Positions 36,676 through 48,022 of a stretch of 64,000 nt of DNA are shown here, in pieces. The DNA is from Akkermansia muciniphila (GTDB lineage Bacteria; Verrucomicrobiota; Verrucomicrobiia; Verrucomicrobiales; Akkermansiaceae). The stretch lies in NCBI GenBank assembly GCA_947624785.1, contig CANQLV010000013.1, positions 17,791 to 81,790 on the forward strand. The letters run 5' to 3'. The translations under genes and the position numbers were made by a program. The notes beneath the pieces were generated by a model. The model worked only from the letters and a program-made list of their open reading frames with translations, was not told the DNA's origin and made no database searches. Every line of letters begins with the position of its first letter. Positions within the stretch are counted from its first letter, which is position 1.

Positions 36676-36868
36676 GGTTTGGCATGCATGCAGGGTTCAC
36701 AATACAGACAGGATTTCCCCCCGGTTTCCGTCAAAAAAGCCTGTGTCATCCAGCATACGGCGTCCCCGGCGGAATAGGGAGGGGAAAGTGGGCCATGGAC
36801 GGGAATTTCCGCAGGGAACGTGGAAGAGGCCCTTTTCATCCGGGGCTTTTCCGTGTAATATCCCCGCC

Positions 36869-37369
36869 ATGCCAACACTCCGCCAAGCCGCCAAGGACGA
36901 CATCATGCTGATTCATGAACTGGCCCTCCAGGCTTTTCCGGCCACTTACCGGGACCTCCTTTCCCGGGAGCAGATGGATTTCATGATGGACTGGATGTAT
37001 TCCCCCGCCAATCTGGAGAAGCAGATGGAGGAAGGGCATGTGTATTTCATCGCCTCCCACGAGGGGGAGGACTGCGGCTACCTGTCCGTCCAGCCGGAAG
37101 GCCCCGGCATTTTCCATTTGCAGAAAATTTATGTTCTGCCCGGCTTCCAGGGGCTGCACATCGGCAGCTACCTGTTCCGCCAGGCCATCAGCTACATCAG
37201 GAGCATCCATCCGGAACCGTGCCTGATGCGCCTGAACGTGAACCGCTACAATACCCGGGCGGTGGAGTTCTACCGGCGCATGGGGATGCGGGAACTGGAA
37301 CGCGGGGATTTCCACATCGGCCACGGGTATTACATGACGGATTACATCATGGGGCTGGATATTGCCTGA
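36869..37369 (+). CDS. GNAT-family N-acetyltransferase
   Basis: A 166-residue protein of the GCN5-related family, transferring acetyl groups from acetyl-CoA. The start MPTLRQAAKDD is at the first position matching the fold; the ORF track extends 105 codons upstream into the promoter region of the divergent gene. Motif A is 'IYVLPGFQGLHIGSYLFRQA' (Q/RxxGxG/A-like with GLHIG) and 'LNVNRYNTRAVEFYRRMGM' is motif B. Substrate unknown. Confidence 0.92.
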   Translation: MPTLRQAAKDDIMLIHELALQAFPATYRDLLSREQMDFMMDWMYSPANLEKQMEEGHVYFIASHEGEDCGYLSVQPEGPGIFHLQKIYVLPGFQGLHIGSYLFRQAISYIRSIHPEPCLMRLNVNRYNTRAVEFYRRMGMRELERGDFHIGHGYYMTDYIMGLDIA

Positions 37370-37519
37370 AGCGTTTTCCCGCGTGAACGGGCCGCCGGGC
37401 TTCCCCGGACCGGAGGTCCGCAGCCCGTCGCGCAGGAACAGGCGGGACAGCCGGAGAGGGGTCCGCGGGCGCGCGCTTCCTTCTTGACACTCAATGCGGG
37501 ATTCTGCATCATCCATCCT

Positions 37520-38530
37520 ATGAAACCCTTTACCGCCCTCATTCTGTCCGGCTCCGTTGCCGCCATGACGGTCCCGGCTTTCCTCCACGCGGCAGAGAAC
37601 GGCAACGGCGCCAAAGTCACCTACCCATCCTTTGACGAAGGCAGCCACCTCCACGGGCCGAAAGTCAAGGCTTCCGACCTGAAGGGGAAGGTGGTGTTTT
37701 TTGAGTACTGGGGGATCAACTGCCCTCCCTGCATCGCCAGCATGCCGCATTTGCAGGAATTGCAGGACAAATTCCAGTCCAAGGGTTTCACCGTGGTTGG
37801 CAGCCACCGCCAGGGGCTGACCCCCAGGGTGAAGCAGTTCCTGGAGGAAAAGAAGATTACCTTCCCCGTCTATCAGGGGCTGGATATTCCGGCGGCCTCC
37901 TGCCCGGGCGGCCTGCCGCATGCGGTGCTGATCGGGGCCAACGGGAAGGTGGTGGCCAAGGGGCATCCCACCCAGCTTTACGACCTGGTGAAAAAGGAGG
38001 TGATGAAGGTGGAACGCGGCCTTCCCATCCTGGAAGGCGTGGAGCTGGACAAGTACAAGTCCCTCTCCAAGACAGTCGTTTCCAACGGCAGCAACATCGA
38101 GTCCAAGATCACGCCCCTGCGGAAGAAAACGGATGACGAGGAGGCCCAGGCCGTCTGCGCCGCTTTTGACGAATGGCTGGGAGACGCCAAGGACATGGTG
38201 CAGGCCCAGATCCAGTCCAACCCGCTGGAAGCGGTGGCGGCCATCACGCGCCTCAAGACGGCGGTCCCCTCCGTCAAGGAGTTCGACGAACCCCTGGCGA
38301 CCCTGAAGGCGAACAAGGACCTGCCGAAGCTGGCCGACCTGAACAAGAAGATTTCCGCCCTGGAACAGCGCAAGGCGAAAGGGCGAAAGGTATCCGAGTC
38401 CGACCTCAAATCCCTGACGCAGGCCGTGGACAAGTTTACGGAGTCCGACAACGAAGCCACTCAGACCGTTGCCGCCAATCTGAAGAAGAGCCTTTCCTCC
38501 CTGGCCGTGCCGGAAGCTCCCGAGAAATAG
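37520..38530 (+). CDS. Exported TlpA-like thioredoxin-fold protein with C-terminal extension
   Basis: A 336-residue secreted protein. From MKPFTAL it has a signal peptide ending near 'FLHAAEN'. A thioredoxin domain at about 35-165 contains the redox motif 'CPPC' in 'YWGINCPPCIASMPHLQEL' and the cis-proline region 'GGLPHAVLIGANGKV'. The C-terminal 160 residues are a lysine-rich, largely helical extension with no known domain. It probably acts on periplasmic disulfides. The tracked start 12 codons upstream gives no signal peptide, so it was rejected. Confidence 0.88.
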   Translation: MKPFTALILSGSVAAMTVPAFLHAAENGNGAKVTYPSFDEGSHLHGPKVKASDLKGKVVFFEYWGINCPPCIASMPHLQELQDKFQSKGFTVVGSHRQGLTPRVKQFLEEKKITFPVYQGLDIPAASCPGGLPHAVLIGANGKVVAKGHPTQLYDLVKKEVMKVERGLPILEGVELDKYKSLSKTVVSNGSNIESKITPLRKKTDDEEAQAVCAAFDEWLGDAKDMVQAQIQSNPLEAVAAITRLKTAVPSVKEFDEPLATLKANKDLPKLADLNKKISALEQRKAKGRKVSESDLKSLTQAVDKFTESDNEATQTVAANLKKSLSSLAVPEAPEK

Positions 38531-38564
38531 CCCTTTCCGCCAAACGGCCATCCCTTCTTCCCCG

Positions 38565-38596
38565 GCAGGCGTCTACGGACGCCTGCTTCTTTTTTC
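38565..38596 (+). terminator. Terminator between convergent genes
   Basis: GCAGGCGTC/GACGCCTGC with loop TACG, followed by TTCTTTTTTCT, 35 bp after the thioredoxin gene. The stop codon of the TfoX-like gene on the other strand lies in its stem-loop. Confidence 0.8.
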
Positions 38597-38932
38597 TCCA
38601 GACGTTTTTTTCTTCTTCCCCGCCAGAACCTCCGGAGCCGCCAGAACGGAACACGTCTCCCTGACCAAGGAGGAGAGAGCCCGGTCATTATCCAGTTCCG
38701 TCATCAGGAAATGCGGCCTTGCGCCGGGATAGGGGCTGCCTTGTTCCTGCCGCGGCAGCATGTTCAGACCCGGTTCCGTGATCTTGACATATAATTGGTT
38801 GTCACATACCAGTCCGAAAAACTTCCGGTCACAGTACAGGCCGTATTCCCCAAACATTTTTTTGAAGGATATATCCCCGGCATGCCGGAGCTGGAAACAG
38901 ATATATTCTACAACATCCGGGGAAGAGGCCAT
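38573..38932 (-). CDS. TfoX N-terminal domain protein
   Basis: A 119-residue protein starting MASSPDVVEYICFQL. It matches the TfoX_N domain: 'DISFKKMFGEYGLYCDRKFF' and 'VCDNQLYVKITEPG'. The ending is lysine-rich (GKKKKTSGEKRSRRP). The domain occurs in regulators of competence in gamma-proteobacteria, but stand-alone copies are common and of unknown role. The longer tracked start is not conserved. Between it and 39203 (about 270 bp) I see no gene. Confidence 0.88.
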   Translation of the reverse strand: MASSPDVVEYICFQLRHAGDISFKKMFGEYGLYCDRKFFGLVCDNQLYVKITEPGLNMLPRQEQGSPYPGARPHFLMTELDNDRALSSLVRETCSVLAAPEVLAGKKKKTSGEKRSRRP

Positions 38933-39202
38933 GCCCCATGCTCTCATACCTGCCCCGCCTTCTGCAAGCAGCAAACCCCAGTGTGCGGCCCACCGGATCG
39001 GAAATCTCCGGCACGGCGCGGCCTCCCGCGCTCTTCCGCCGGGATTTCCGCATCCCGGAACGCTCCGTTTTCCACGGATTCCGGATCCGGAACCCTACAC
39101 CTTTTCCAGAGGCAGGCGCAGGAGCGGCCAAAAGACGGTTTTTACCCGTCCACGCGCATTTTTTCCCATCTTCCGGAATTCCGGCGGCGGTTCTAATAAA
39201 CA

Positions 39203-39231
39203 TTGACACTGACGGCTAAAAACGCCATTAA
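39203..39231 (+). promoter_or_regulatory. Promoter of the cobalamin operon
   Basis: TTGACA (39203-39208) and CATTAA (39226-39231) with 17 bp between. It directly precedes the riboswitch. The -10 match is weak, the -35 perfect. Confidence 0.45.
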
Positions 39232-39234
39232 ACA

Positions 39235-39410
39235 CGCCGAAGCAACGGGGAATTCCGTGAGAACCGGAAACAGTCGCGCTGCGGTATCGGGTTACAAACC
39301 CTCAAGGAACGCTTTTCCGCCAGCGTTCCGGTCAGCCAGTCCTCCCATTCCGGAGGGTGAAGGCGAGGGGGAGGTTGGAGACCCGGAGTCCGAATATCCT
39401 TGCTCCGGTT
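39235..39410 (+). promoter_or_regulatory. Cobalamin riboswitch
   Basis: Sits between the promoter and cbiK, the first gene of the B12 operon. The aptamer core reads GGGGAATTCCGTGAGAACCG, then a CAGTCGCGCTGCGGTA segment, matching the conserved 'GGGAA..GTG.GAA...C.G.C.CGC..C.G.GGTA' part of B12 riboswitches. A degenerate B12 box follows at AGCCAGTCCTCCC (about 39334-39346). A hairpin CCGGAG/CTCCGG near 39383-39408 could be the expression platform; it has no T-run, so translation control seems more likely than termination. Binding of adenosyl- or methylcobalamin would switch the operon off. Edges are approximate. Confidence 0.8.
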
Positions 39411-39429
39411 CACCATACCTTATCAACGC

Positions 39430-42339
<2,910 letters not shown>

Positions 42340-42345
42340 CTTTTC

Positions 42346-43008
42346 ATGACCGCCGAATTTAACATCCGCTGGGACATGCCCCCCGCCGCCATCGAGGCAG
42401 AGAGTTTTGCAACCATTGAACGGGAGTTCCGGGGCTGGAAAGAGCTGCCGCCTGCCGAATGGAAGGTCATGCGGAGGCTCATCCACACTACGGCGGACCT
42501 TTCCATAGGCACAGGGCTGGCGTTCCGCCATGACCCCATTCCCTCCGCCCTGGAGGCGCTCCGCAGGCACTGCCCCATCTTCTGCGATTCCAACATGATC
42601 CGCGCCGGACTTTCCGTGGAACGGCTGAGGCGCGCCCATCCCGGCTACGCCCGGGAGGACATCCACTGCCATATTTCCGATGCCGACATTGCGGAACAGG
42701 CCAAATCCACAGGCAGGACGCGCGCCATCTGCGCCGCGGAAAAAGCGCGCCCCATCCTGGACGGAGCCATCGTCCTCATCGGGAACGCCCCCCTTTCCCT
42801 GGCCCGCATCGCCCGGTACGCGCTGGAGGAAGGCGTGAGGCCCGCCCTGATCGTAGGCATGCCGGTGGGCTTCGTCAACGTGGTGGAGTCCAAGCTGCTG
42901 ACCGGAACGTGCCCCGTCCCTCAGATCGTGCTGGACGGGCGGCGCGGCGGCAGCGCCCTGGCCGTCACCACCCTGCACGCCATTCTGGAAAACCTGTCCG
43001 CCTCCTAA
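42346..43008 (+). CDS. cbiC: Precorrin-8X / cobalt-precorrin-8 methylmutase
   Basis: Moves a methyl from C-11 to C-12 to give (cobalt-)hydrogenobyrinate/cobyrinate. The 220-residue length is standard. Signatures: 'MRRLIHTTADLSIGTGLAFR' (with the catalytic histidine), 'FCDSNMIRAGLS', 'IVLIGNAPLSLARIARY' and 'ALIVGMPVGFVNVVESK'. It follows the permease by 6 bp and is followed by cbiD after 32 bp. Confidence 0.97.
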   Translation: MTAEFNIRWDMPPAAIEAESFATIEREFRGWKELPPAEWKVMRRLIHTTADLSIGTGLAFRHDPIPSALEALRRHCPIFCDSNMIRAGLSVERLRRAHPGYAREDIHCHISDADIAEQAKSTGRTRAICAAEKARPILDGAIVLIGNAPLSLARIARYALEEGVRPALIVGMPVGFVNVVESKLLTGTCPVPQIVLDGRRGGSALAVTTLHAILENLSAS

Positions 43009-43040
43009 GCTTCCCGCATTCCAAAAAGCCGTCCCCATCC

Positions 43041-44159
43041 ATGTCCGCCCCCCTCCGCCAGCCGCTCCGGAAAGGATTTTCCACAGGAGCCAATGCCGCC
43101 GCCGCCATCACGGCCGCGTGGAAAACGCTGAACGGGGAAAAAATCAACGGGCCTCTTCCCCTGCTTTTCCCGGACGGGGAGACGAGAATGCTTCCTCTGG
43201 CAGACAGCGCGCCGGGGTTCGCCCGCATCGTCAAGGACGGCGGGGACGATCCGGACTGCACCCATGGCGCCGTGCTGGAAGCACGCGTAAGCGCAGCCGT
43301 GCCGGAGCAGGCCGCCCCGGAAGATTATCTCCTGCCCATCGGCCGGGCCCTCCTCATCCTGCGCTCCGGCGGCGGCATAGGCCTGTGCACGCTGCCGGGC
43401 CTGGACTGCGAACAGCACAAATGGGCCATCAACCACGGACCGCGGCGCATGATGATGGACAACCTGGCCCGCGCCGGGATGCGGGAAGGGTGCTGGCTGG
43501 CGGAAATCACCGTGCGGGACGGAGAAAAGCTTGCCGGGAAAACGCTCAATCCCCTGCTTGGCGTGGTGGGGGGCATCTCCATTCTGGGCACCAGCGGCAT
43601 CGTGCGCCCGTACAGCCATGAAGCCTATATCGCCACCATCCGCATCTGCGTGCGCTCCACCCGGCTTTCCGGCTTCAGGAAGGCTGTGTTCTGCACGGGG
43701 GGGCGCACCGCCGCGCTGGCGAAGTCCCTCCTGCCGGAATACCCCTCCATCTCCTTCATCTGCATCGGGGACTTTATTGCGGAAAGCCTGCAAAGCGCGG
43801 GGGAGCAGGGGATGGAGGAAGCCGTGGTAGCCTGCATGCCGGGCAAGCTCTGCAAGTACGCCGCCGGATTCGCCAACACCCACGCCCACAAGGTGGCCCA
43901 GGACATGCCTCTTTTTCTCCGCACGGCGGAACGCCACGCGCCGCTCTCCGAGGAGGCGCGCCGGGGCATCCTGGCCTGTTCCTCCGTCCGCCAGGCGCTC
44001 GCCCTGACGCCGGAAGAGGCGCACCTTTCCATCTACCGCGGCCTCGCCGCAGAAGCGCAGCTCCAGTTCCAGCGCCACGTGCCCGGCCTTCCCGTCCGTT
44101 TCCTGATTTCCGGCTTCTCCGGCAACCTTCTTCTGGACATACCTCCATGCCTCCACTGA
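43041..44159 (+). CDS. cbiD: Cobalt-precorrin-5B (C1)-methyltransferase
   Basis: The C-1 methyltransferase particular to the anaerobic route. 372 residues from MSAPLRQPLRKGFSTG. 'LRKGFSTGANAAAAITAAW' is the diagnostic start. 'NPLLGVVGGISILGTSGIV' and 'GKLCKYAAGFANTHAHK' are further motifs. The ORF track extends 44 codons upstream into cbiC; that extension is rejected. It overlaps the next gene by 13 bp. Presence of CbiD, with CbiK and CbiG, shows that the pathway is the anaerobic one. Confidence 0.96.
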   Translation: MSAPLRQPLRKGFSTGANAAAAITAAWKTLNGEKINGPLPLLFPDGETRMLPLADSAPGFARIVKDGGDDPDCTHGAVLEARVSAAVPEQAAPEDYLLPIGRALLILRSGGGIGLCTLPGLDCEQHKWAINHGPRRMMMDNLARAGMREGCWLAEITVRDGEKLAGKTLNPLLGVVGGISILGTSGIVRPYSHEAYIATIRICVRSTRLSGFRKAVFCTGGRTAALAKSLLPEYPSISFICIGDFIAESLQSAGEQGMEEAVVACMPGKLCKYAAGFANTHAHKVAQDMPLFLRTAERHAPLSEEARRGILACSSVRQALALTPEEAHLSIYRGLAAEAQLQFQRHVPGLPVRFLISGFSGNLLLDIPPCLH

Positions 44160-45364
44160 CTATCTTTTCCTGCGGCACAGGCCCGCTTCAGCCGTCCCCG
44201 GCCCTGCTTGACAAACTGGCAGAGGCGCAGAGCATTTACGCTTCCTCCACCCTGCTGGAAGCCTGCCCCTCTTCCAATGCCCGGCTCATCCCCATCGGCA
44301 GGAACGCCAGGGAACAGGCGCGGGAAGCCCTGGAAGAAGCGCGGCACGGCAACAAGGTGGTGGTGCTGGCCTCCGGAGACGCCCTGTTCCATGGCATGGG
44401 CGGCACACTCCAATCCCTGGCCTGTGACGGAGACCGGCTGGAATTCATCCCCGCCCCCACGGCCTTCCAGGCCCTGTTCCACCGCCTGGGCATGCCGTGG
44501 GACCGCGCCCGCTGCTTCAGCGCGCACAGCACGGAATACATCCCGTGGGGGGAAATTCTGGCCCAGCCGCTCGCCGTCATCTACGGAGGCCATCCCTTCA
44601 CCGCCTGCCGCCTGGCCGCGGCGGCCATGGAGTTCCATCCGGCAGCGGCGAAGCGTTCCGCCGTGGCGGCCCAATGCCTGGGAACGCCTGACGAGCGCAT
44701 TATGCAAGGCCCCCTGGCGGAGCTGGCCAGGGAGGAATGCGCCCCCACCTCCATGCTCCTGCTGCTGCCGGACAAGCGCCCCGGAGCCGCGCCCGTCCTG
44801 CCGCTGGGACTTCCCGCGGATTTTTATGAAAAGGAGAACAACCTGATTACGGCGGAGGAAGTGAGGGCGGTCATCCTGTCCAAGCTGCGCCTTCCGGCCT
44901 GGGGGGTACTGTGGGACGTGGGAGCCGGGAGCGGCTCCATCGGCCTGGAAGCCGCCGCCCTGCGCCCCGGACTTTCCGTGTACGGGCTGGAACGGCAGGC
45001 TAGCCGCCTGGAACTGATGCGCCGGAACTGCCGGCGCCTGGGCTGCGTGAACTACACCTGCATGCAGGGAGAAGCGCCGGAGGCCCTGGACGCGCTGCCC
45101 AAGCCCGACCGCGTTTTCACGGGGGGAGGGGGCGCCGCACTGGAATCCATCATGCAGGCCTGTTTTAAAGCCCTGAACCCCGCCGGCCTTCTGGTAGCCT
45201 CCGCCGTGACCACGGAAAGCGAACACCTGCTTTACGGCTGGAACGCCGCCGCCCGCACGGGGATGTTCTCCCTGGACATCGCCTCCGAATCACCCATTGC
45301 CGGAACCTACCATCATCTGCGGCACGGCAACCGCATCACCCTTTTCACTTATTCCCGCACATGA
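44147..45364 (+). CDS. cbiET: CbiE-CbiT fusion (precorrin-6Y methyltransferase/decarboxylase)
   Basis: 405 residues combining CbiE (about 1-205; C-5 methylation; 'KVVVLASGDALFHGMGGTL') with CbiT (about 215-405; C-15 methylation and decarboxylation; 'LWDVGAGSGSIGLEAAAL' as the SAM loop and 'DRVFTGGGGAALESIM'). The fusion corresponds to CobL of aerobic bacteria and is common. It overlaps cbiD by 13 bp and the next gene by 4 bp. Confidence 0.95.
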   Translation: MPPLTIFSCGTGPLQPSPALLDKLAEAQSIYASSTLLEACPSSNARLIPIGRNAREQAREALEEARHGNKVVVLASGDALFHGMGGTLQSLACDGDRLEFIPAPTAFQALFHRLGMPWDRARCFSAHSTEYIPWGEILAQPLAVIYGGHPFTACRLAAAAMEFHPAAAKRSAVAAQCLGTPDERIMQGPLAELAREECAPTSMLLLLPDKRPGAAPVLPLGLPADFYEKENNLITAEEVRAVILSKLRLPAWGVLWDVGAGSGSIGLEAAALRPGLSVYGLERQASRLELMRRNCRRLGCVNYTCMQGEAPEALDALPKPDRVFTGGGGAALESIMQACFKALNPAGLLVASAVTTESEHLLYGWNAAARTGMFSLDIASESPIAGTYHHLRHGNRITLFTYSRT

Positions 45365-47979
45365 ATACCACCCGTTTTCCCATCCACTTCATAGGAGCCG
45401 GCCCCGGAGCCGAAGACCTGATTACCGAACGAGGCGCCGCCCTCCTGAAGGAGGCCGACGTAGTCGTGTATGCCGGGTCCCTGGTCAACCCGGGGCACCT
45501 CAAACGCTGCCGCCCGGAGGCGGAACTTCATGACAGCGCCAGAATGAACCTGGAGGAACAGGTGGAGGTGATGGCACGGAGCGTGCTGGAAGGAAAAAAA
45601 GTGGTGCGCCTCCACACGGGGGACCCCTCCATGTACGGAGCCGTCGCGGAGCAATTCGACCTTCTGGATAAAAAGGGAATTGAATCCATCGTGGTGCCGG
45701 GAGTCAGCAGCGTTTTTGCGGCGGCGGCGGCCCTGCGCACGGAACTGACCTATCCGGGAATCGCCCAGAGCCTGGTGCTGACGCGCACCCCGGGCAGAAC
45801 GCCCATGCCCGCGGGAGAATCCTGCGAGGCCTTTGCCGGGACGGGAGCCACGCTGGCGTTCTTTCTCAGCGCGGGCAAGCTGGACGAATTGGCCGCACGG
45901 CTGGTCGCCGCAGGGAAATCCCCCGATACGGCGGCGGCCGTGGTGTACCGCGCCACGTGGCCGGATGAAAAAATCATCCGCGGCACGCTGTCCACCATCG
46001 CCGCGGAAGCGTCCCGCGCGGGCATCGGCAGGCAGGCCCTTATCCTGGTGGGAGACGCCATCGGCGCGCATGACTGCGGGCAGTCCCTGCTCTACCACGG
46101 CCAGTTCAGCCACGGCTACCGGAATGAGAAGGAAGACGAACGGTTCGACGGAAGCTGCGCGTTTTACGCCTTCACGGAAAAAGGAGTCCGCAAGGCGCAG
46201 GAGATTTCCCGGTCCCTGGGGAAAGCCGTCATCCATTCCGTAGGCAGGGACGGAGAAACGGAAGGCGCCACGCGGGTTTCCCCGGAGGATTTCGACCCAT
46301 TGCTTGCCCGGCAATGGAACCTGTTTGACGCGCACGTTTTCATCGGGGCTACGGGAATTGCCGTCAGGAAAACGGCTCCCCTGCTCCGGGACAAGGCCAC
46401 GGACCCGGCGGTAGTCTGCTGTTCGGAGTCCGGCTCCCACCTCATTCCCCTGCTTTCCGGCCACCTGGGCGGCGGCAACCGCCTGGCGCGCAGGCTGGCC
46501 CGCATCAGCGGCGGGGAGGCCGTCATCACCACCGCCACGGACACGCGGGGAATCACCGCCTTTGACGAAGCGGCGGCCAGGGAAAAGGCCTGCGTTCTCA
46601 ACCCGGACGCCATCAAAACCCTGAACGCCGCCCTGCTTGCCGGAGACGCCGTCTCCTTTTACGGTCCGCAGGAAATTCACGAACGGTACTGGCGGGACTG
46701 CCCCCAGGTTATTCCGGCGCGGGCGAATGGAGCGGAAGCCGCGGAAAAGCCGCACTTCCCCGCCGTTTATTGGGATGAAGAGCCCCCGGAACCTGTGGAG
46801 GGAACTGCCGCCCTGCTCATTCAGTCAGCCTCCTTCGTGCTTGGGATAGGCTGTAAAAAGGGAACGGACCCCGGGCTGCTGCAACAATACGCGGAAGATT
46901 TTCTTGCCCGGCAGGGAATCTCCCGGTTCCGTATCAAAGCCCTTTCCTCCTGCACGCTCAAGGAGCAGGAACCGGCCATTCTGGCCCTGGCCGCAACATG
47001 GAACGTGCCTTTCCATGTCTTTGAGGCCGCCCAACTGGACGCGGTGGAAATCCCCTCCCCGTCGGACGCCGTCTTTGAAAAAACGGGGACGCATTCCGTT
47101 TCCGAGGCTTCCGCCGTTCTGGCCTCCGGGGGAAAAATCAGCACGCCCAAAACCGTCTGCGGCGGAAACGTCACGCTGGCCCTGGCAACGTGCCCGCACG
47201 GCAGCCGGAACACGGCCCGTCAGGGAGCCGGAAACGTCATCGTCATCGGACTGGGGTCCGGGTCTCCGGACCAGCTCACGCCGGAAGCGGCGGCGGCCAT
47301 GGACAGGTGCACCTGCATTGCCGGCTACACCAAATACCTGGATTTCATCCGGGAACGCATCCACGGAAAAAAGATGATCCAGACCGGGATGATGGGGGAG
47401 GTTCCGCGGTGCATGGCCGCGCTGGAAGCGGCGCTGGACGGGGAAAATGTCTGCATGGTCTGCTCCGGTGACCCGGGCATCCTGGCCATGGCCGGGCTGC
47501 TCTACGAAATGAGGAAGGAAAACGAACGCTTTTCCCCGGTCCGCATTGAAGTGCTCCCGGGAATTACGGCGGCCAGCATATCCGCCTCCGCGCTGGGGGC
47601 ACCCCTCCAGAACGGCTTCTGCCTGCTGAGCCTGTCCGATCTGCTGGTCCCTGCGGAGGAAATCCGGGCCAACCTGGAGCAAAGCGCCGGAACGGCCCTG
47701 CCCGTGGTCCTTTACAACCCCGCCGGACGCAAGCGCCGCCATCTGCTGGAGGAGGCCCTGGATATCTTCCGGAACCAACGCGGGGGGCAAACCCTCTGCG
47801 CCTATGTGAAGCACGCGGGACGCCCGGCCCAGAAGAAATGGGTGGGCACGCTGGACGAGTTCCCGCTGGAGGACGTGGACATGTCCACGCTGGTGCTCCT
47901 AGGCGGCCCCCGGACCATCAGGGACGGAGACGTTCTCTTTGAACGGAGGGGCTACGCCGATAAATACGGAATATCCTGA
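45361..47979 (+). CDS. cbiFGH: CbiF-CbiG-CbiH triple fusion
   Basis: An 872-residue protein joining three pathway steps. Residues 5-255 are CbiF (C-11 methyltransferase; 'VRLHTGDPSMYGAVAEQFDL' and 'PGVSSVFAAAAAL'). Residues 265-615 are CbiG (lactone opening/deacetylation; 'LFDAHVFIGATGIAVRKTAP', 'SESGSHLIPLLSGHLGG', and C-terminal 'VLGIGCKKGTDPGLLQQ'). Residues 622-870 are CbiH (C-17 methylation and ring contraction; 'VIVIGLGSGSPDQLTPEAA', 'DRCTCIAGYTKYLDFI', 'VCSGDPGILAMAGLLYE'). The pair CbiG-CbiH fused is known elsewhere; all three in one chain is less usual. In the accepted order, CbiH and CbiF act one after the other with CbiG, so the fusion would channel intermediates. Confidence 0.93.
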   Translation: MNTTRFPIHFIGAGPGAEDLITERGAALLKEADVVVYAGSLVNPGHLKRCRPEAELHDSARMNLEEQVEVMARSVLEGKKVVRLHTGDPSMYGAVAEQFDLLDKKGIESIVVPGVSSVFAAAAALRTELTYPGIAQSLVLTRTPGRTPMPAGESCEAFAGTGATLAFFLSAGKLDELAARLVAAGKSPDTAAAVVYRATWPDEKIIRGTLSTIAAEASRAGIGRQALILVGDAIGAHDCGQSLLYHGQFSHGYRNEKEDERFDGSCAFYAFTEKGVRKAQEISRSLGKAVIHSVGRDGETEGATRVSPEDFDPLLARQWNLFDAHVFIGATGIAVRKTAPLLRDKATDPAVVCCSESGSHLIPLLSGHLGGGNRLARRLARISGGEAVITTATDTRGITAFDEAAAREKACVLNPDAIKTLNAALLAGDAVSFYGPQEIHERYWRDCPQVIPARANGAEAAEKPHFPAVYWDEEPPEPVEGTAALLIQSASFVLGIGCKKGTDPGLLQQYAEDFLARQGISRFRIKALSSCTLKEQEPAILALAATWNVPFHVFEAAQLDAVEIPSPSDAVFEKTGTHSVSEASAVLASGGKISTPKTVCGGNVTLALATCPHGSRNTARQGAGNVIVIGLGSGSPDQLTPEAAAAMDRCTCIAGYTKYLDFIRERIHGKKMIQTGMMGEVPRCMAALEAALDGENVCMVCSGDPGILAMAGLLYEMRKENERFSPVRIEVLPGITAASISASALGAPLQNGFCLLSLSDLLVPAEEIRANLEQSAGTALPVVLYNPAGRKRRHLLEEALDIFRNQRGGQTLCAYVKHAGRPAQKKWVGTLDEFPLEDVDMSTLVLLGGPRTIRDGDVLFERRGYADKYGIS

Positions 47980-48022
47980 CCTGACCCGGAAAGACAGCAT
48001 CCGCAGAGTTTGCCTGTTTCCC

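Noticed and set aside
45119-45133. G-rich run in cbiET as phase-variation tract
   Set aside because: Broken by an A (G6-A-G5) and inside a conserved pathway gene; unlikely to be a switch.
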